Of a stretch of DNA of 64,000 nt, positions 56,799 to 64,000 are shown in pieces; position 1 is the first letter of the stretch, and each line of letters begins with the position of its first letter. This stretch comes from Wenjunlia vitaminophila DSM 41686 (GTDB lineage: Bacteria > Actinomycetota > Actinomycetes > Streptomycetales > Streptomycetaceae). The position numbers and the translations under genes were made by a program. Below the pieces are notes generated by a model. The model saw nothing but the letters and a program-made list of their open reading frames with translations. It had not been told where the DNA came from and did not search any database. Where the stretch lies: contig NZ_KB904661.1 in the NCBI RefSeq assembly GCF_000380165.1, positions 32,113-96,112 on the forward strand, given 5' to 3'.

Positions 56799-58576
56799 GC
56801 TCGACGGGCCACCGGGGCGCGCGTTCGTTCGCGGCCGACCCGGTCGTCGAGGCCCCGGGGGAGCTGCCCCCCGTGTGGGCGGCGCAGCTCGTGTCCTGCG
56901 AGGTGGACGAGTGCGACGGCCTGCCGGACACCGCCGTGCTGAGCTACCGGGACCCCAACCACGAACTGCTGGCCGCCACCGGGATCACCATCGGCACACC
57001 GGTGAGGATCTCCGTGGTGACGGTGCGGGGCCGGGCCCGGCAGCGGCTGTTCACCGGCGAGGTGACGGCGCTCGAGCTGGACACCGACACCACCGGCGCG
57101 TTCACCGTGGTGCGGGCGTCGGCGAGGACCCACCGGTTGATGCGGGGGCGCAGGGTGGCGGCGTTCCGCAACATGACGACCTCGGACATCGTCCGCCGGG
57201 TGGTCACGGGAGCGGGGCTGACCTGCGGGCGGGTGGACCGGGTGCCCGTCACCCACCAGCACCTGTCCCAGGCCAACGTCTCGGACTGGGAGTTCCTGCA
57301 GTACCTGGCGCGGGAGAGCGGCGCCCGGCTGACCGTTGACGACGACGGCCGGTTGGAGTTCCTCCGGCCCGAGCCGGCCGCGTCGGCGCCGGCACCGGGC
57401 ACGTCCGCGGCCCGCGACCCGCTGGTCCTGGAGTACGGGCGGAACCTGCTGGCGCTGCGGGCCGTGCTGACGGGCGCGGACGGGGCGGACACCGTGGAGG
57501 TGCGGGGTTGGGACGTGACCACCAAACGCCCGTTGGTGGCGCGGCGGCCCGCGGTGCGCAGCACGACCGTGCTGCCGGGGCTGAACCCGGCGGTCGCCGG
57601 GTCCGCGTTCGGGGCGTCCACCCGGGTGACCGTCGCGGACACGCCGTACCGGACCCAGGCCGCGACGATGGCCGCGGCGGAGTCCGTCGCCGCGTCGGTG
57701 AGCGCCGGGTTCGGGGAGTTCGAGGCGGTCGCCGAGGGGAACCCGAAGCTGCGGGCCGGGGTGCCGGTGGCGCTCGGCAACGTCGGCGCCGCCTTCTCCG
57801 GTCGTTACACCGCCACCTCGGCCCGGCACGTCCTCGAACCGCACGGGGGCTACCGGACGCACCTGTCGGTCAGCGCGGTCCCGGACCGGTCCCTGGCGGG
57901 GCTGGCCACCGGGGGCTCCGCCCCGCCGCACGGCCCGCGGATGCCCGGCCTGGCCGTCGGCGTGGTCACCGACATCCGGGAGGGGGGCGGCGGTCAGCGG
58001 GGCTGGGTGCGGTTGAGGTTCCCCTGGCTGGACGACGCGTACGTGACCGACTGGGTGCGCACCGTGCAGTGGGGCGGGAAGGGCGGCGGCGGGGTGTTCA
58101 GCCCGGAGGTCAACGACGAGGTGCTGGTCGGTTTCGAGCAGGGCTCGCTGGACAGCCCGTACGTGCTGGGGGGCCTCTACAACGGCGTGGACCGTCCTTC
58201 GCCGCACGACGTGCCGCTGGTGGACCCGACCAGCGGCAGGGTCAACCGTCGTTCGTTGGTGTCCCGCTCCGGGCACCGTGTCGAGCTGCTTGACACTCCG
58301 CGCGGTCCGTCCGGCGTTCGGCTGGCCAGCGGGGACGAGCGGCTCGAGGTCACCCTCGACGAGCGTGCCGGCCGGATCGCGCTGACGGTCTTCGCCGCCG
58401 GTGGCCGGCGGCCGTTGACCTCGATCACCCTGTCCCCCACCGGGGTCGTGCTCGACGCCGGAAACGGCCGGATCGACCTGCGCGGACGCTCGGTGACCGT
58501 CAACGGCACCGCTGACGTCACCGTCGACGGCGGCCTGCTGGCGGTGCTCAAGGCCAGGCTCGTCCGCATCAACTGA
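56795..58576 (+). CDS. cis8: VgrG/gp27-gp5-like spike protein (593 aa)
   Basis: N-terminal hub part (LVSCEVDECDGLPDTAVLSY, VSDWEFLQYLARESGARLTV) resembles gp27. The middle OB-fold is GVVTDIREGGGGQRGWVRLR then FPWLDDAYVTDWVRTVQWGG and VNDEVLVGFEQGSLDSPYVLGGLYN, typical of gp5/VgrG. A short beta-helix tail with VTVNGTADVTVDGG closes it. It makes the trimeric spike at the tube tip. ATG 56795 overlaps the LysM gene. Confidence 0.92.
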   Translation: MSSTGHRGARSFAADPVVEAPGELPPVWAAQLVSCEVDECDGLPDTAVLSYRDPNHELLAATGITIGTPVRISVVTVRGRARQRLFTGEVTALELDTDTTGAFTVVRASARTHRLMRGRRVAAFRNMTTSDIVRRVVTGAGLTCGRVDRVPVTHQHLSQANVSDWEFLQYLARESGARLTVDDDGRLEFLRPEPAASAPAPGTSAARDPLVLEYGRNLLALRAVLTGADGADTVEVRGWDVTTKRPLVARRPAVRSTTVLPGLNPAVAGSAFGASTRVTVADTPYRTQAATMAAAESVAASVSAGFGEFEAVAEGNPKLRAGVPVALGNVGAAFSGRYTATSARHVLEPHGGYRTHLSVSAVPDRSLAGLATGGSAPPHGPRMPGLAVGVVTDIREGGGGQRGWVRLRFPWLDDAYVTDWVRTVQWGGKGGGGVFSPEVNDEVLVGFEQGSLDSPYVLGGLYNGVDRPSPHDVPLVDPTSGRVNRRSLVSRSGHRVELLDTPRGPSGVRLASGDERLEVTLDERAGRIALTVFAAGGRRPLTSITLSPTGVVLDAGNGRIDLRGRSVTVNGTADVTVDGGLLAVLKARLVRIN

Positions 58577-58674
58577 CCGACGACCGCGCACCGCACCGCA
58601 CCGCACCGCCCGGCACCGCCCCGCACCAGCCGCCCGTTCCCCGGAACCGACGGCCCCACGACCGAGGAGAACCG

Positions 58675-58983
58675 ATGCCCTTCGCAGCCCGCACGGGCGA
58701 CAGCACCGTCCACGGGGGTGTGCTCACCACACCTCCTCCGGGCGCCGCGGCGACCGTCACGACGGTGCTGATCGGCGGCCGGCCGGCCGCGGTCGTCGGG
58801 ACCGTGCACGCCTGTCCCCTCCACGTCGCGCTCGCCGCCGCCAACGTGGTGCTGCCAGGGCCGGCCGGCGCCGCGTCGGGACAGGTCCTGATCGGAGGGC
58901 TGCCGGCGGCCCGCACGGGGGACAGGACGGCCTGCGGCGCGGTGGTCTCCACCGGGGCGCCCGACGTACTGATCGGAGGATGA
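58675..58983 (+). CDS. cis10: PAAR-repeat tip protein (102 aa)
   Basis: Two PAAR-type segments: MPFAARTGDSTVHGG...VLIGGRPAAVVGT and VLIGGLPAARTGDRTACG...DVLIGG, with His/Cys positions for one bound metal ion. It sharpens the VgrG spike. 98 bp after the spike gene; its stop overlaps the gp25 gene start (ATGA). Confidence 0.92.
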   Translation: MPFAARTGDSTVHGGVLTTPPPGAAATVTTVLIGGRPAAVVGTVHACPLHVALAAANVVLPGPAGAASGQVLIGGLPAARTGDRTACGAVVSTGAPDVLIGG

Positions 58984-59408
58984 CGGTGACCGAACGGTTC
59001 ATCGGCCGCGGCTGGGCGTTCCCGCTCCGGGTGAACGCCACCGGCGGCATCGGGATGGTCGAACGCGAACGGGAGATCGAGGAGGCGATCCGGCTGGTGC
59101 TCGGCACCGCGCCGGGCGAACGCCCGATGCGTCCGGAGTTCGGCTGCGGCATCCACGACTACGTCTTCGCCCCGGGCGACGGGGCGACCGCGGGCCGCGT
59201 CGCCCACGAGGTGCGGAGCACCCTGGAACGCTGGGAGCCGCGGATCGACGTGGACGACGTGGTGATCGCCTTCGACACGGTCGAGGTCGGCGCCCTGTAC
59301 ATCGACGTGCGTTACACCGTCAGGTCCACCAACAACCGCCGGAACCTCGTCTTCCCCTTCTACACCATCCCCACCTCCGGGCACGCGGACAACCGGGAGG
59401 TGGGCTGA
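58980..59408 (+). CDS. cis9: gp25-like baseplate wedge protein (142 aa)
   Basis: GRGWAFPLRVNATGGIGMVE then IEEAIRLVLGTAPGERPMRP and EFGCGIHDYVF: the T4 gp25/Afp9 family with the invariant EPR-like loop (GERPMRPEFG). It starts sheath assembly on the baseplate. Overlaps both neighbours. Confidence 0.95.
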   Translation: MTVTERFIGRGWAFPLRVNATGGIGMVEREREIEEAIRLVLGTAPGERPMRPEFGCGIHDYVFAPGDGATAGRVAHEVRSTLERWEPRIDVDDVVIAFDTVEVGALYIDVRYTVRSTNNRRNLVFPFYTIPTSGHADNREVG

Positions 59409-61369
59409 TGGCGCTGCCCGCCCCCAACCTGGACGACCGGCGTTTCCAGCAGCTCGTGGACGAGGCCAAGCGGTACGTGCAGCAGCGGGCGCCGGAGTGG
59501 ACGGACCACAACGTCTCCGACCCCGGGGTCACCCTCATCGAGACCTTCGCGTACCTCGTCGACCAGCTCCTCTACCGGCTGAACCGGGTGCCGGACAAGA
59601 ACCACCTGGCGTTCCTGGACCTGCTCGGCATCCGCCTCTTCCCCCCGGCCGCGGCCACGGTCGAGGTCGACTTCCACCTGTCCGCGCCGCAGCCGGAGAC
59701 CGTCCTGCTGCGCAGGGGTACCCAGGTCGCCACTCCACGCGGCGACACCGAGGAAGCGGTGCCGTTCGCCACCACCGACGACCTGCCCATCGTGCCCAGT
59801 TCGCTGGACAGGCTGGTGACGGCGCCGGTCGGGGGCCAGCAGCGGGACGTCACCGGGCGGCTCGCCGACGGAGCGGACCTGCCGTGCTTCCAGACGCCGC
59901 CGGTGCCCGGGGACGCGCTGTTGTTCGGTCTGCCGACCGCGGTCCCCCGGTGCATCGTCGCGGTGCGCCTGGACAGTCGGGTGGAGGGCGTCGGCGTCGA
60001 TCCCCGGCAGCCGCCCCTGGTGTGGGAGGCGTGGGACGGGTCGCGGTGGCTGGCGTGCGAGACCGCGTCGGACACCACGGGCGGCCTCAACCGGCCGGGC
60101 GAGGTCGTGGTGTACGTCCCGGCCGGCCACGTGCCCTCGGTGGCGGCGGGCACCCGGGCGGGGTGGCTCCGCTGCCGCGTCACCGAGCCGGCCGCGGACC
60201 AGCCCTTCTACTCGGAGTCCCCGACGATCCGGGAGGCGGAGGTGTTCACCATCGGCGGGACCGTCACCGCCGAGCACGCGGAGACGGTGCGGGACGTCCC
60301 GCTCGGCGTGTCCGAGGGGGTCGCCGGTCAGCGGTTCACGGTCAGCCGGACGCCGATCCTGCTCGACGGGGACCCCCCGGTGGTGGAGGTCTCCACCGGC
60401 ACGGGCTGGGAGACGTGGACCGTCGTCGAGCACTTCGGCGCCTCCGGGCCCGGCGACCGGCACGTGAGGATCGACGCGACCACCGGGGAGTTCGCGTTCC
60501 CCCCGGCGGTGCGCGAACCGGACGGGACGGTGCGCACCTACGGCGCCGTGCCGCCCAAGGGCGCGCGGCTGCGGGTGCCCAGCTACCGGACCGGGGGCGG
60601 CAGCGCGGGCAACGTCGCCCGGGGCGCCATCTCCGTCCTGCACAGCTCGGTGCCCTACATCGCCTCGGTAAGCAACCGGGAGGCGGCCCGGGGCGGGGTC
60701 GACGGGGAGACGGTGGAGAACGCCAAGGTGCGGGCCCCGGGCCTGCTGCGCCTACAGGAACGCGCGGTCACCGCCGAGGACCACGAGGTGATCGCCCGTC
60801 AGGCGGCGCCGTCGGCGGCGCGCGTGCGCTGCGTCCCCGCGGTGCCCGGCGAGGGGGGCGCGGTGCGCGTCCTGGTGGTGCCCGACGCGGCGGCCGACGA
60901 GGGCGACCGGCTGCGGTTCGAGCAGTTGGTCCCTCCGGATCCGATGCTGTCGGCGATCGCCGCCCGCCTGGACGAACGACGGCTGATCGGCACCAGGCTC
61001 GTGGTGGAGCCGCCCGTCTACCAGGGCGTCACCGTCGTCGCCAGGCTGCTGGGCCGGGACGACGAAACCGACCGGGTGCGCGAGCGTGCGCTGGCCGCAC
61101 TGTTCCGCCACCTCAACCCGCTGCGCGGCGGCGCCGACGGCACCGGCTGGCCCTTCGGCCGGCCGGTGCAGTACGGGGAGGTGTTCGCCGTGCTCCAGCA
61201 GGTGGAGGGCGTCACCCTGGTCGAGGAGGTCCGGTTGTTCCCCGCCGACCCGATCACCGGGCAGCGCGGGACCCCCGTGGACCGGATCGACGTGGCGGCC
61301 GACGCCCTGGTCTTCTCGTACCGGCACCAGGTGGTCGTGCGCCACGACCACGCCGGGGGGACGCCGTGA
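59408..61369 (+). CDS. cis11: Baseplate J-like protein (653 aa)
   Basis: MALPAPNLDDRRFQQLVDEA then APEWTDHNVSDPGVTLIETF and AYLVDQLLYRLNRVPDKNH: the beginning shared by baseplate J/gp6 proteins of CIS. The later part contains VENAKVRAPGLLRLQERAVT then AEDHEVIARQAAPSAARV. It forms the wedge ring of the baseplate. ATG shares one base with the preceding stop; the 3' end overlaps the tail-I gene. Confidence 0.93.
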   Translation: MALPAPNLDDRRFQQLVDEAKRYVQQRAPEWTDHNVSDPGVTLIETFAYLVDQLLYRLNRVPDKNHLAFLDLLGIRLFPPAAATVEVDFHLSAPQPETVLLRRGTQVATPRGDTEEAVPFATTDDLPIVPSSLDRLVTAPVGGQQRDVTGRLADGADLPCFQTPPVPGDALLFGLPTAVPRCIVAVRLDSRVEGVGVDPRQPPLVWEAWDGSRWLACETASDTTGGLNRPGEVVVYVPAGHVPSVAAGTRAGWLRCRVTEPAADQPFYSESPTIREAEVFTIGGTVTAEHAETVRDVPLGVSEGVAGQRFTVSRTPILLDGDPPVVEVSTGTGWETWTVVEHFGASGPGDRHVRIDATTGEFAFPPAVREPDGTVRTYGAVPPKGARLRVPSYRTGGGSAGNVARGAISVLHSSVPYIASVSNREAARGGVDGETVENAKVRAPGLLRLQERAVTAEDHEVIARQAAPSAARVRCVPAVPGEGGAVRVLVVPDAAADEGDRLRFEQLVPPDPMLSAIAARLDERRLIGTRLVVEPPVYQGVTVVARLLGRDDETDRVRERALAALFRHLNPLRGGADGTGWPFGRPVQYGEVFAVLQQVEGVTLVEEVRLFPADPITGQRGTPVDRIDVAADALVFSYRHQVVVRHDHAGGTP

Positions 61370-61932
61370 GCAGGGCGGCCGTTCCCGGGCTGCCCTCCCG
61401 GCACCCCATCGGCGGCCTGTTGCCGGCGCTGTACGCGGAGGACGACCTGGCGCAGCGGTTCACGGCGGGCCTCGACACGGTGCTCGCCCCGGTGTTCGCG
61501 ACGCTGGACAACCTGCCCGCCTACTTCGACCCACGCCTCGCCCCCTGGGACTTCCTGGTGTGGGTGGCGAGCTGGGTGGGGGTGCGAACCGACCCGGGGC
61601 GACCGGCCGGGCCGAGCCGCGCCGCGGTCGCGCGGGCGGTGGAGTCGCACCGGTGGCGCGGAACCCGGCGCGGGCTGCGGGCGCAGCTCCGGCTGGTCCT
61701 GGGGGTGGACGCGCAGATCGTCGACGGCGGAGGCGTGTCCTGGTCCTCGACCGCGGGTTCGCCGTTGCCCGCGCCCCCGGCCACCGAGGTGCTGGTGCGG
61801 GTCTGGTCGGTGGACGCCACCGTGCCCGTGGACGTGGCCCGGGTGCGGGCCGTGGTCGAGGCAGCATGCCCGGTCCACCTCACCTGTCGGGTGGAGGTCG
61901 TGTCCGGGCCGCCCGGGGAGAGGGAGGACTGA
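61366..61932 (+). CDS. cis12: Phage tail protein I-like baseplate protein (188 aa)
   Basis: GTG 61366 overlaps the J-protein stop (GTGA). The sequence LPALYAEDDLAQRFTAGLDT then LDNLPAYFDPRLAPWDFLVW and HRWRGTRRGLRAQLRLVLG matches gp7/tail-I proteins, which pair with gp6 in baseplate wedges. Family members in larger systems are much longer; the short form is normal in actinomycete CIS. Confidence 0.88.
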   Translation: MSRAAVPGLPSRHPIGGLLPALYAEDDLAQRFTAGLDTVLAPVFATLDNLPAYFDPRLAPWDFLVWVASWVGVRTDPGRPAGPSRAAVARAVESHRWRGTRRGLRAQLRLVLGVDAQIVDGGGVSWSSTAGSPLPAPPATEVLVRVWSVDATVPVDVARVRAVVEAACPVHLTCRVEVVSGPPGERED

Positions 61933-61936
61933 CACC

Positions 61937-63115
61937 GTGCGTTCGTGTCCCGAGTGCGGAACGGCCAACGCCGACGCCGACGACTTCTGCGGGAACTGCG
62001 GCGCGTACCTCGGCTGGTCCGAGCCCGCGCCCACCGCCGACCAGGGCCCCCGCCCCGGCGCACCACCGTCCCTTGCCCCACCGTCCCCTGCCCCACCGTC
62101 CTCTCCCCCACCGGCGGCGCCGCGACCGTCGGCCCCCCAACCGGCCGCCGGGGACCCCGCGGGCCCCGCACCGGCCGAGCCGCGACCGGCGACCCGCCAA
62201 CCGCCCGCCCCGGACCCGGCACCTGCGGCACCCCCCGCCCCGGCTGGGGCGGGGGCCGGGGCGTCCACACCGCCGGACGGGACCGGGGCCGTCCCCGCAT
62301 CCGCCCCCACGGCGGGGCCCCCGGCCCCCCGCCCGGCACCCGCCCCCGTCCGCCCCGCCAAGCCGGTCGCCCCGCGCCCCGTGGTGCGCCCGGCCCCGGC
62401 GGACGACCTCCAGGACGGGCCCGCGTGCCCTGCCTGCGGTACCCCGAACCTCGCGGGCCGGCGCTTCTGCCGCCGCTGCGCGGCGCCGCTGGGCCCCGTC
62501 AAGACGGCCGGTTCCGAGCCGTGGTGGCGCGGGAGGTGGCCGTTCCGGCGTCGGGTCGGCACCGGTGGGTCGGGCACCGCGGTGCGCCGGGCCGTGGTGC
62601 TGCTGGTGCTGGTCGCGCTGCTGGCGGCCGGCTTCCTGCTCCTGCCGTTCGGGCGTTCGCTCGTGGAGGACACCAGGGACAAGCTCGGCGGCACCGCCGC
62701 GATCAGCCCGACCGGCGTGTCGGCCAGCGCCGAGGTGCCGGGCCACCCCGCGTCCGCGGCGTCCGACGGGCTGAGCAACCGGTACTGGGGCGCCCCCCGG
62801 CTCGGTGCGTCGCTCACCTTCACCTTCCGTTCCCCGTTCCGGCTGGTGAGCGTGGTGGTCCACACCGGTCCTTCGGCGGACCCGCAGAAGTTCCGGCGTC
62901 AGGCGAGGCCCACCGAGCTCGACCTCGTCGCCATCGACGCGGACGGGACCGAGCACCGCAAGGAGGTCACCCTCAACGACAAGCCGGGCCGGCAGACCAT
63001 CACCACCGGCATCAGCGACGTGGTCGAGGTCAGGCTGGTGCCGCGCGCCGCGGCGGGGCAGGGGCCCGGCCGGCACCTGGCCCTGGGCGAGGTGGAGTTC
63101 TTCCGGCGTCGCTGA
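61937..63115 (+). CDS. Zinc-ribbon membrane protein with discoidin-like C-terminal domain (392 aa)
   Basis: Two zinc ribbons (CPECGTANADADDFCGNCG at the start; CPACGTPNLAGRRFCRRC near 165-182) flank a long Pro/Ala-rich linker. A basic stretch (WWRGRWPFRRRVG) leads to one transmembrane helix near 218-240 (VVLLVLVALLAAGFLLLPFG). Outside lies a beta-rich F5/8C (discoidin)-like domain (ASDGLSNRYWGAPRLGASLT, then VVVHTGPSADPQKF). The topology fits a protein whose cytosolic ribbons contact the CIS particle while the outer domain sits at the cell surface. It is the second candidate for a CisA-like membrane anchor. GTG start five bases after the preceding stop; last gene of the operon. Confidence 0.72.
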   Translation: MRSCPECGTANADADDFCGNCGAYLGWSEPAPTADQGPRPGAPPSLAPPSPAPPSSPPPAAPRPSAPQPAAGDPAGPAPAEPRPATRQPPAPDPAPAAPPAPAGAGAGASTPPDGTGAVPASAPTAGPPAPRPAPAPVRPAKPVAPRPVVRPAPADDLQDGPACPACGTPNLAGRRFCRRCAAPLGPVKTAGSEPWWRGRWPFRRRVGTGGSGTAVRRAVVLLVLVALLAAGFLLLPFGRSLVEDTRDKLGGTAAISPTGVSASAEVPGHPASAASDGLSNRYWGAPRLGASLTFTFRSPFRLVSVVVHTGPSADPQKFRRQARPTELDLVAIDADGTEHRKEVTLNDKPGRQTITTGISDVVEVRLVPRAAAGQGPGRHLALGEVEFFRRR

Positions 63116-63220
63116 CCGTCGCCCCGGCGGCTCACCTTGGCTAGGGGCCGGGACCGCCCGGCCTGCTCGTCCTGGCTCGGGGCCTGGACCGCCCGCTGCC
63201 ACCACCGGCCGCGTGCCCCG

Positions 63221-63510
63221 TCAACGCCCTTTGAGGGTGTTCCTGCAGACCTCCTTGGTGAACAGGGCCCCTCCCGTACTCATGGAGACAAGCACGGTGT
63301 ACCGGCCGGGCAGCACCTCGCCGACATCGACACCCTTCCCACCCGGTGTGCCGAAGTACCCGAAGTCGTAGCTGCCGTGGCCGTCACGGGCCACACGCCG
63401 CTGCACCAGCCGGGGCTTCCGCTTCACGTCCAGGGCGCAGGATTGACATCCGGGGGGCGCCGTCGAGGACCAGGTAATAAGCGGCGTGGGTCTCTTCCCG
63501 TGCCGTGCGG
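63221..63510 (-). pseudogene. Frameshifted, truncated secreted-type protein gene
   Basis: The minus-strand frame ending at 63221 reads CQSCALDVKRKPRLVQRRVA then GTPGGKGVDVGEVLPGRYTV and VLVSMSTGGALFTKEVCRNT. The preceding part EETHAAYYLVLDGAP lies in a different frame, joined at a C-run (complement of GGGGGG at 63452-63457). The two fit together as one protein, so a one-base shift is likely. The N-terminus is missing toward the CRISPR array. No known family; the Cys pair and strand pattern suggest an extracellular beta domain. Confidence 0.5.
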
Positions 63511-63576
63511 GCTCGAGAAGGGCTGCCTGCGGCCGGCCGCCGGCACACCGCGCGGCATCGCCGCCCTCGGCCTGGC

Positions 63577-64000
63577 GTTGCGAAGGATGATGAGAACTGC
63601 GGAGTACGCTGCCGCGCGCAAGGTGAGTGGTCGTTCTCCCTCCAAGGCTGATGAGGACCGCCAGGTGGCCGCCGCGGTGTCGCTGTCACCGCGCCCCGCG
63701 TTGCGAACCGTCCAGGGCTGATGAGGACTGCGAATCCCCAGACACTGTGGTAGCACGAACAAGGGTTGCGAACCCTCCAGGGCTGATGAGGACTTCCGGA
63801 ACTACTACATCATCGACCGGGTCGGCATGACCATGGTCTAGTTGCGAACCCTCCAGGGCTGATGAGGACTAGCGTGTCTGTGCTCGTGTGGGATGAGCCG
63901 TCAAAGTTGCGAACCCTCCAGGGCTGATGAGGACTTCCAGCGTGACCAGGGGTGGACCGGGCAGGATGCGTTGCGAACCCTCCAGGGCTGATGAGAACAC
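63577..64000 (-). CRISPR. CRISPR array, leader-distal end (continues beyond window)
   Basis: Six 29-nt repeats start at 63630 (degenerate), 63700, 63765, 63841, 63906 and 63970. The consensus begins GTTGCGAACCCTCC and ends GGGCTGATGAGGAC; the repeats at 63700 and 63970 each have one change. A further eroded copy with an internal deletion is at 63577-63597. Spacers are 41, 36, 47, 36 and 35 nt. Read on the minus strand the repeat ends TTCGCAAC, like a crRNA 5' handle, and contains a CCCT/AGGG mini-stem. Erosion at the left end therefore suggests the leader lies to the right, outside the window. No cas genes are present. The repeat is not the 28-29-nt type I-E repeat usual in Streptomyces. Confidence 0.9.

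Noticed and set aside
63630..63998. Type I-E CRISPR assignment
   Set aside because: The repeat lacks the GC-rich CCCCGC...GCGGGG hairpin usual for Streptomyces I-E repeats, and spacers are 35-47 nt rather than a constant 32-33.

Overview
The window comes from a high-GC actinomycete, almost certainly a Streptomyces or close relative. Evidence: third-codon-position GC is very high, GTG starts and ATGA/GTGA overlaps are common, and there are lineage-typical families (Scr1-type HTH plus DUF397, PASTA-like membrane protein, F420-dependent DUF385 protein, a Streptomyces-type cytosolic contractile injection system).

Region 1 (1-22.5 kb) is a dense anti-phage island. A DISARM system is split in two blocks. 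The plus-strand block holds the 3' end of drmD and drmMI (1-4417). The minus-strand block holds a sigma-70 family factor, drmA, drmB and a compact SF1 helicase (15257-7494). Between them sit ordinary Streptomyces genes: a PASTA-like protein, a DUF397/HTH pair and a DUF7848-like protein. Divergent from the sigma gene is a plus-strand operon of McrB-like AAA+ ATPase, McrC nuclease and a UvrD-family helicase with an N-terminal RelE/ParE-like domain. A solitary type I-like adenine methyltransferase faces it. The island's right edge is scarred (22.7-24.0 kb): an IS5-family transposase relic, a sequence resembling a decayed tRNA-Leu 3' end, a strong hairpin and a probable tyrosine-integrase relic.

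Region 2 (24.1-29.4 kb) holds unremarkable genes: F420-dependent nitroreductase-like protein, MFS exporter, lipoprotein, AraC regulator and a cupin.

Region 3 (37.3-29.5 kb, minus strand) is a small biosynthetic operon: an unrecognised 45-aa ORF, an ATP-grasp ligase, an NRPS-like A-T-TE protein, an NAD-dependent epimerase, a 52-aa ORF and a FemAB/GNAT-like domain fused to a HisC-type aminotransferase. It ends in a perfect 50-bp palindrome. I cannot name the product.

Region 4 (37.7-63.1 kb) is a contractile injection system (eCIS/CIS-Sc type). It has a DUF4157 protein with a duplicated C-terminal module, a single-pass membrane protein, a LuxR-type regulator, a beta-propeller protein, cap, AAA+ ATPase, sheath, tube, tube initiator, LysM hub, VgrG-like spike, PAAR tip, gp25, J and I baseplate proteins, and a zinc-ribbon membrane protein. 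No tail-fibre gene was seen, which suits the intracellular mode of action reported for Streptomyces CIS.

The window ends (63.6-64.0 kb) in the degenerate end of a CRISPR array with 29-nt repeats and unusually variable spacers. The array continues beyond the window and no cas genes are visible.
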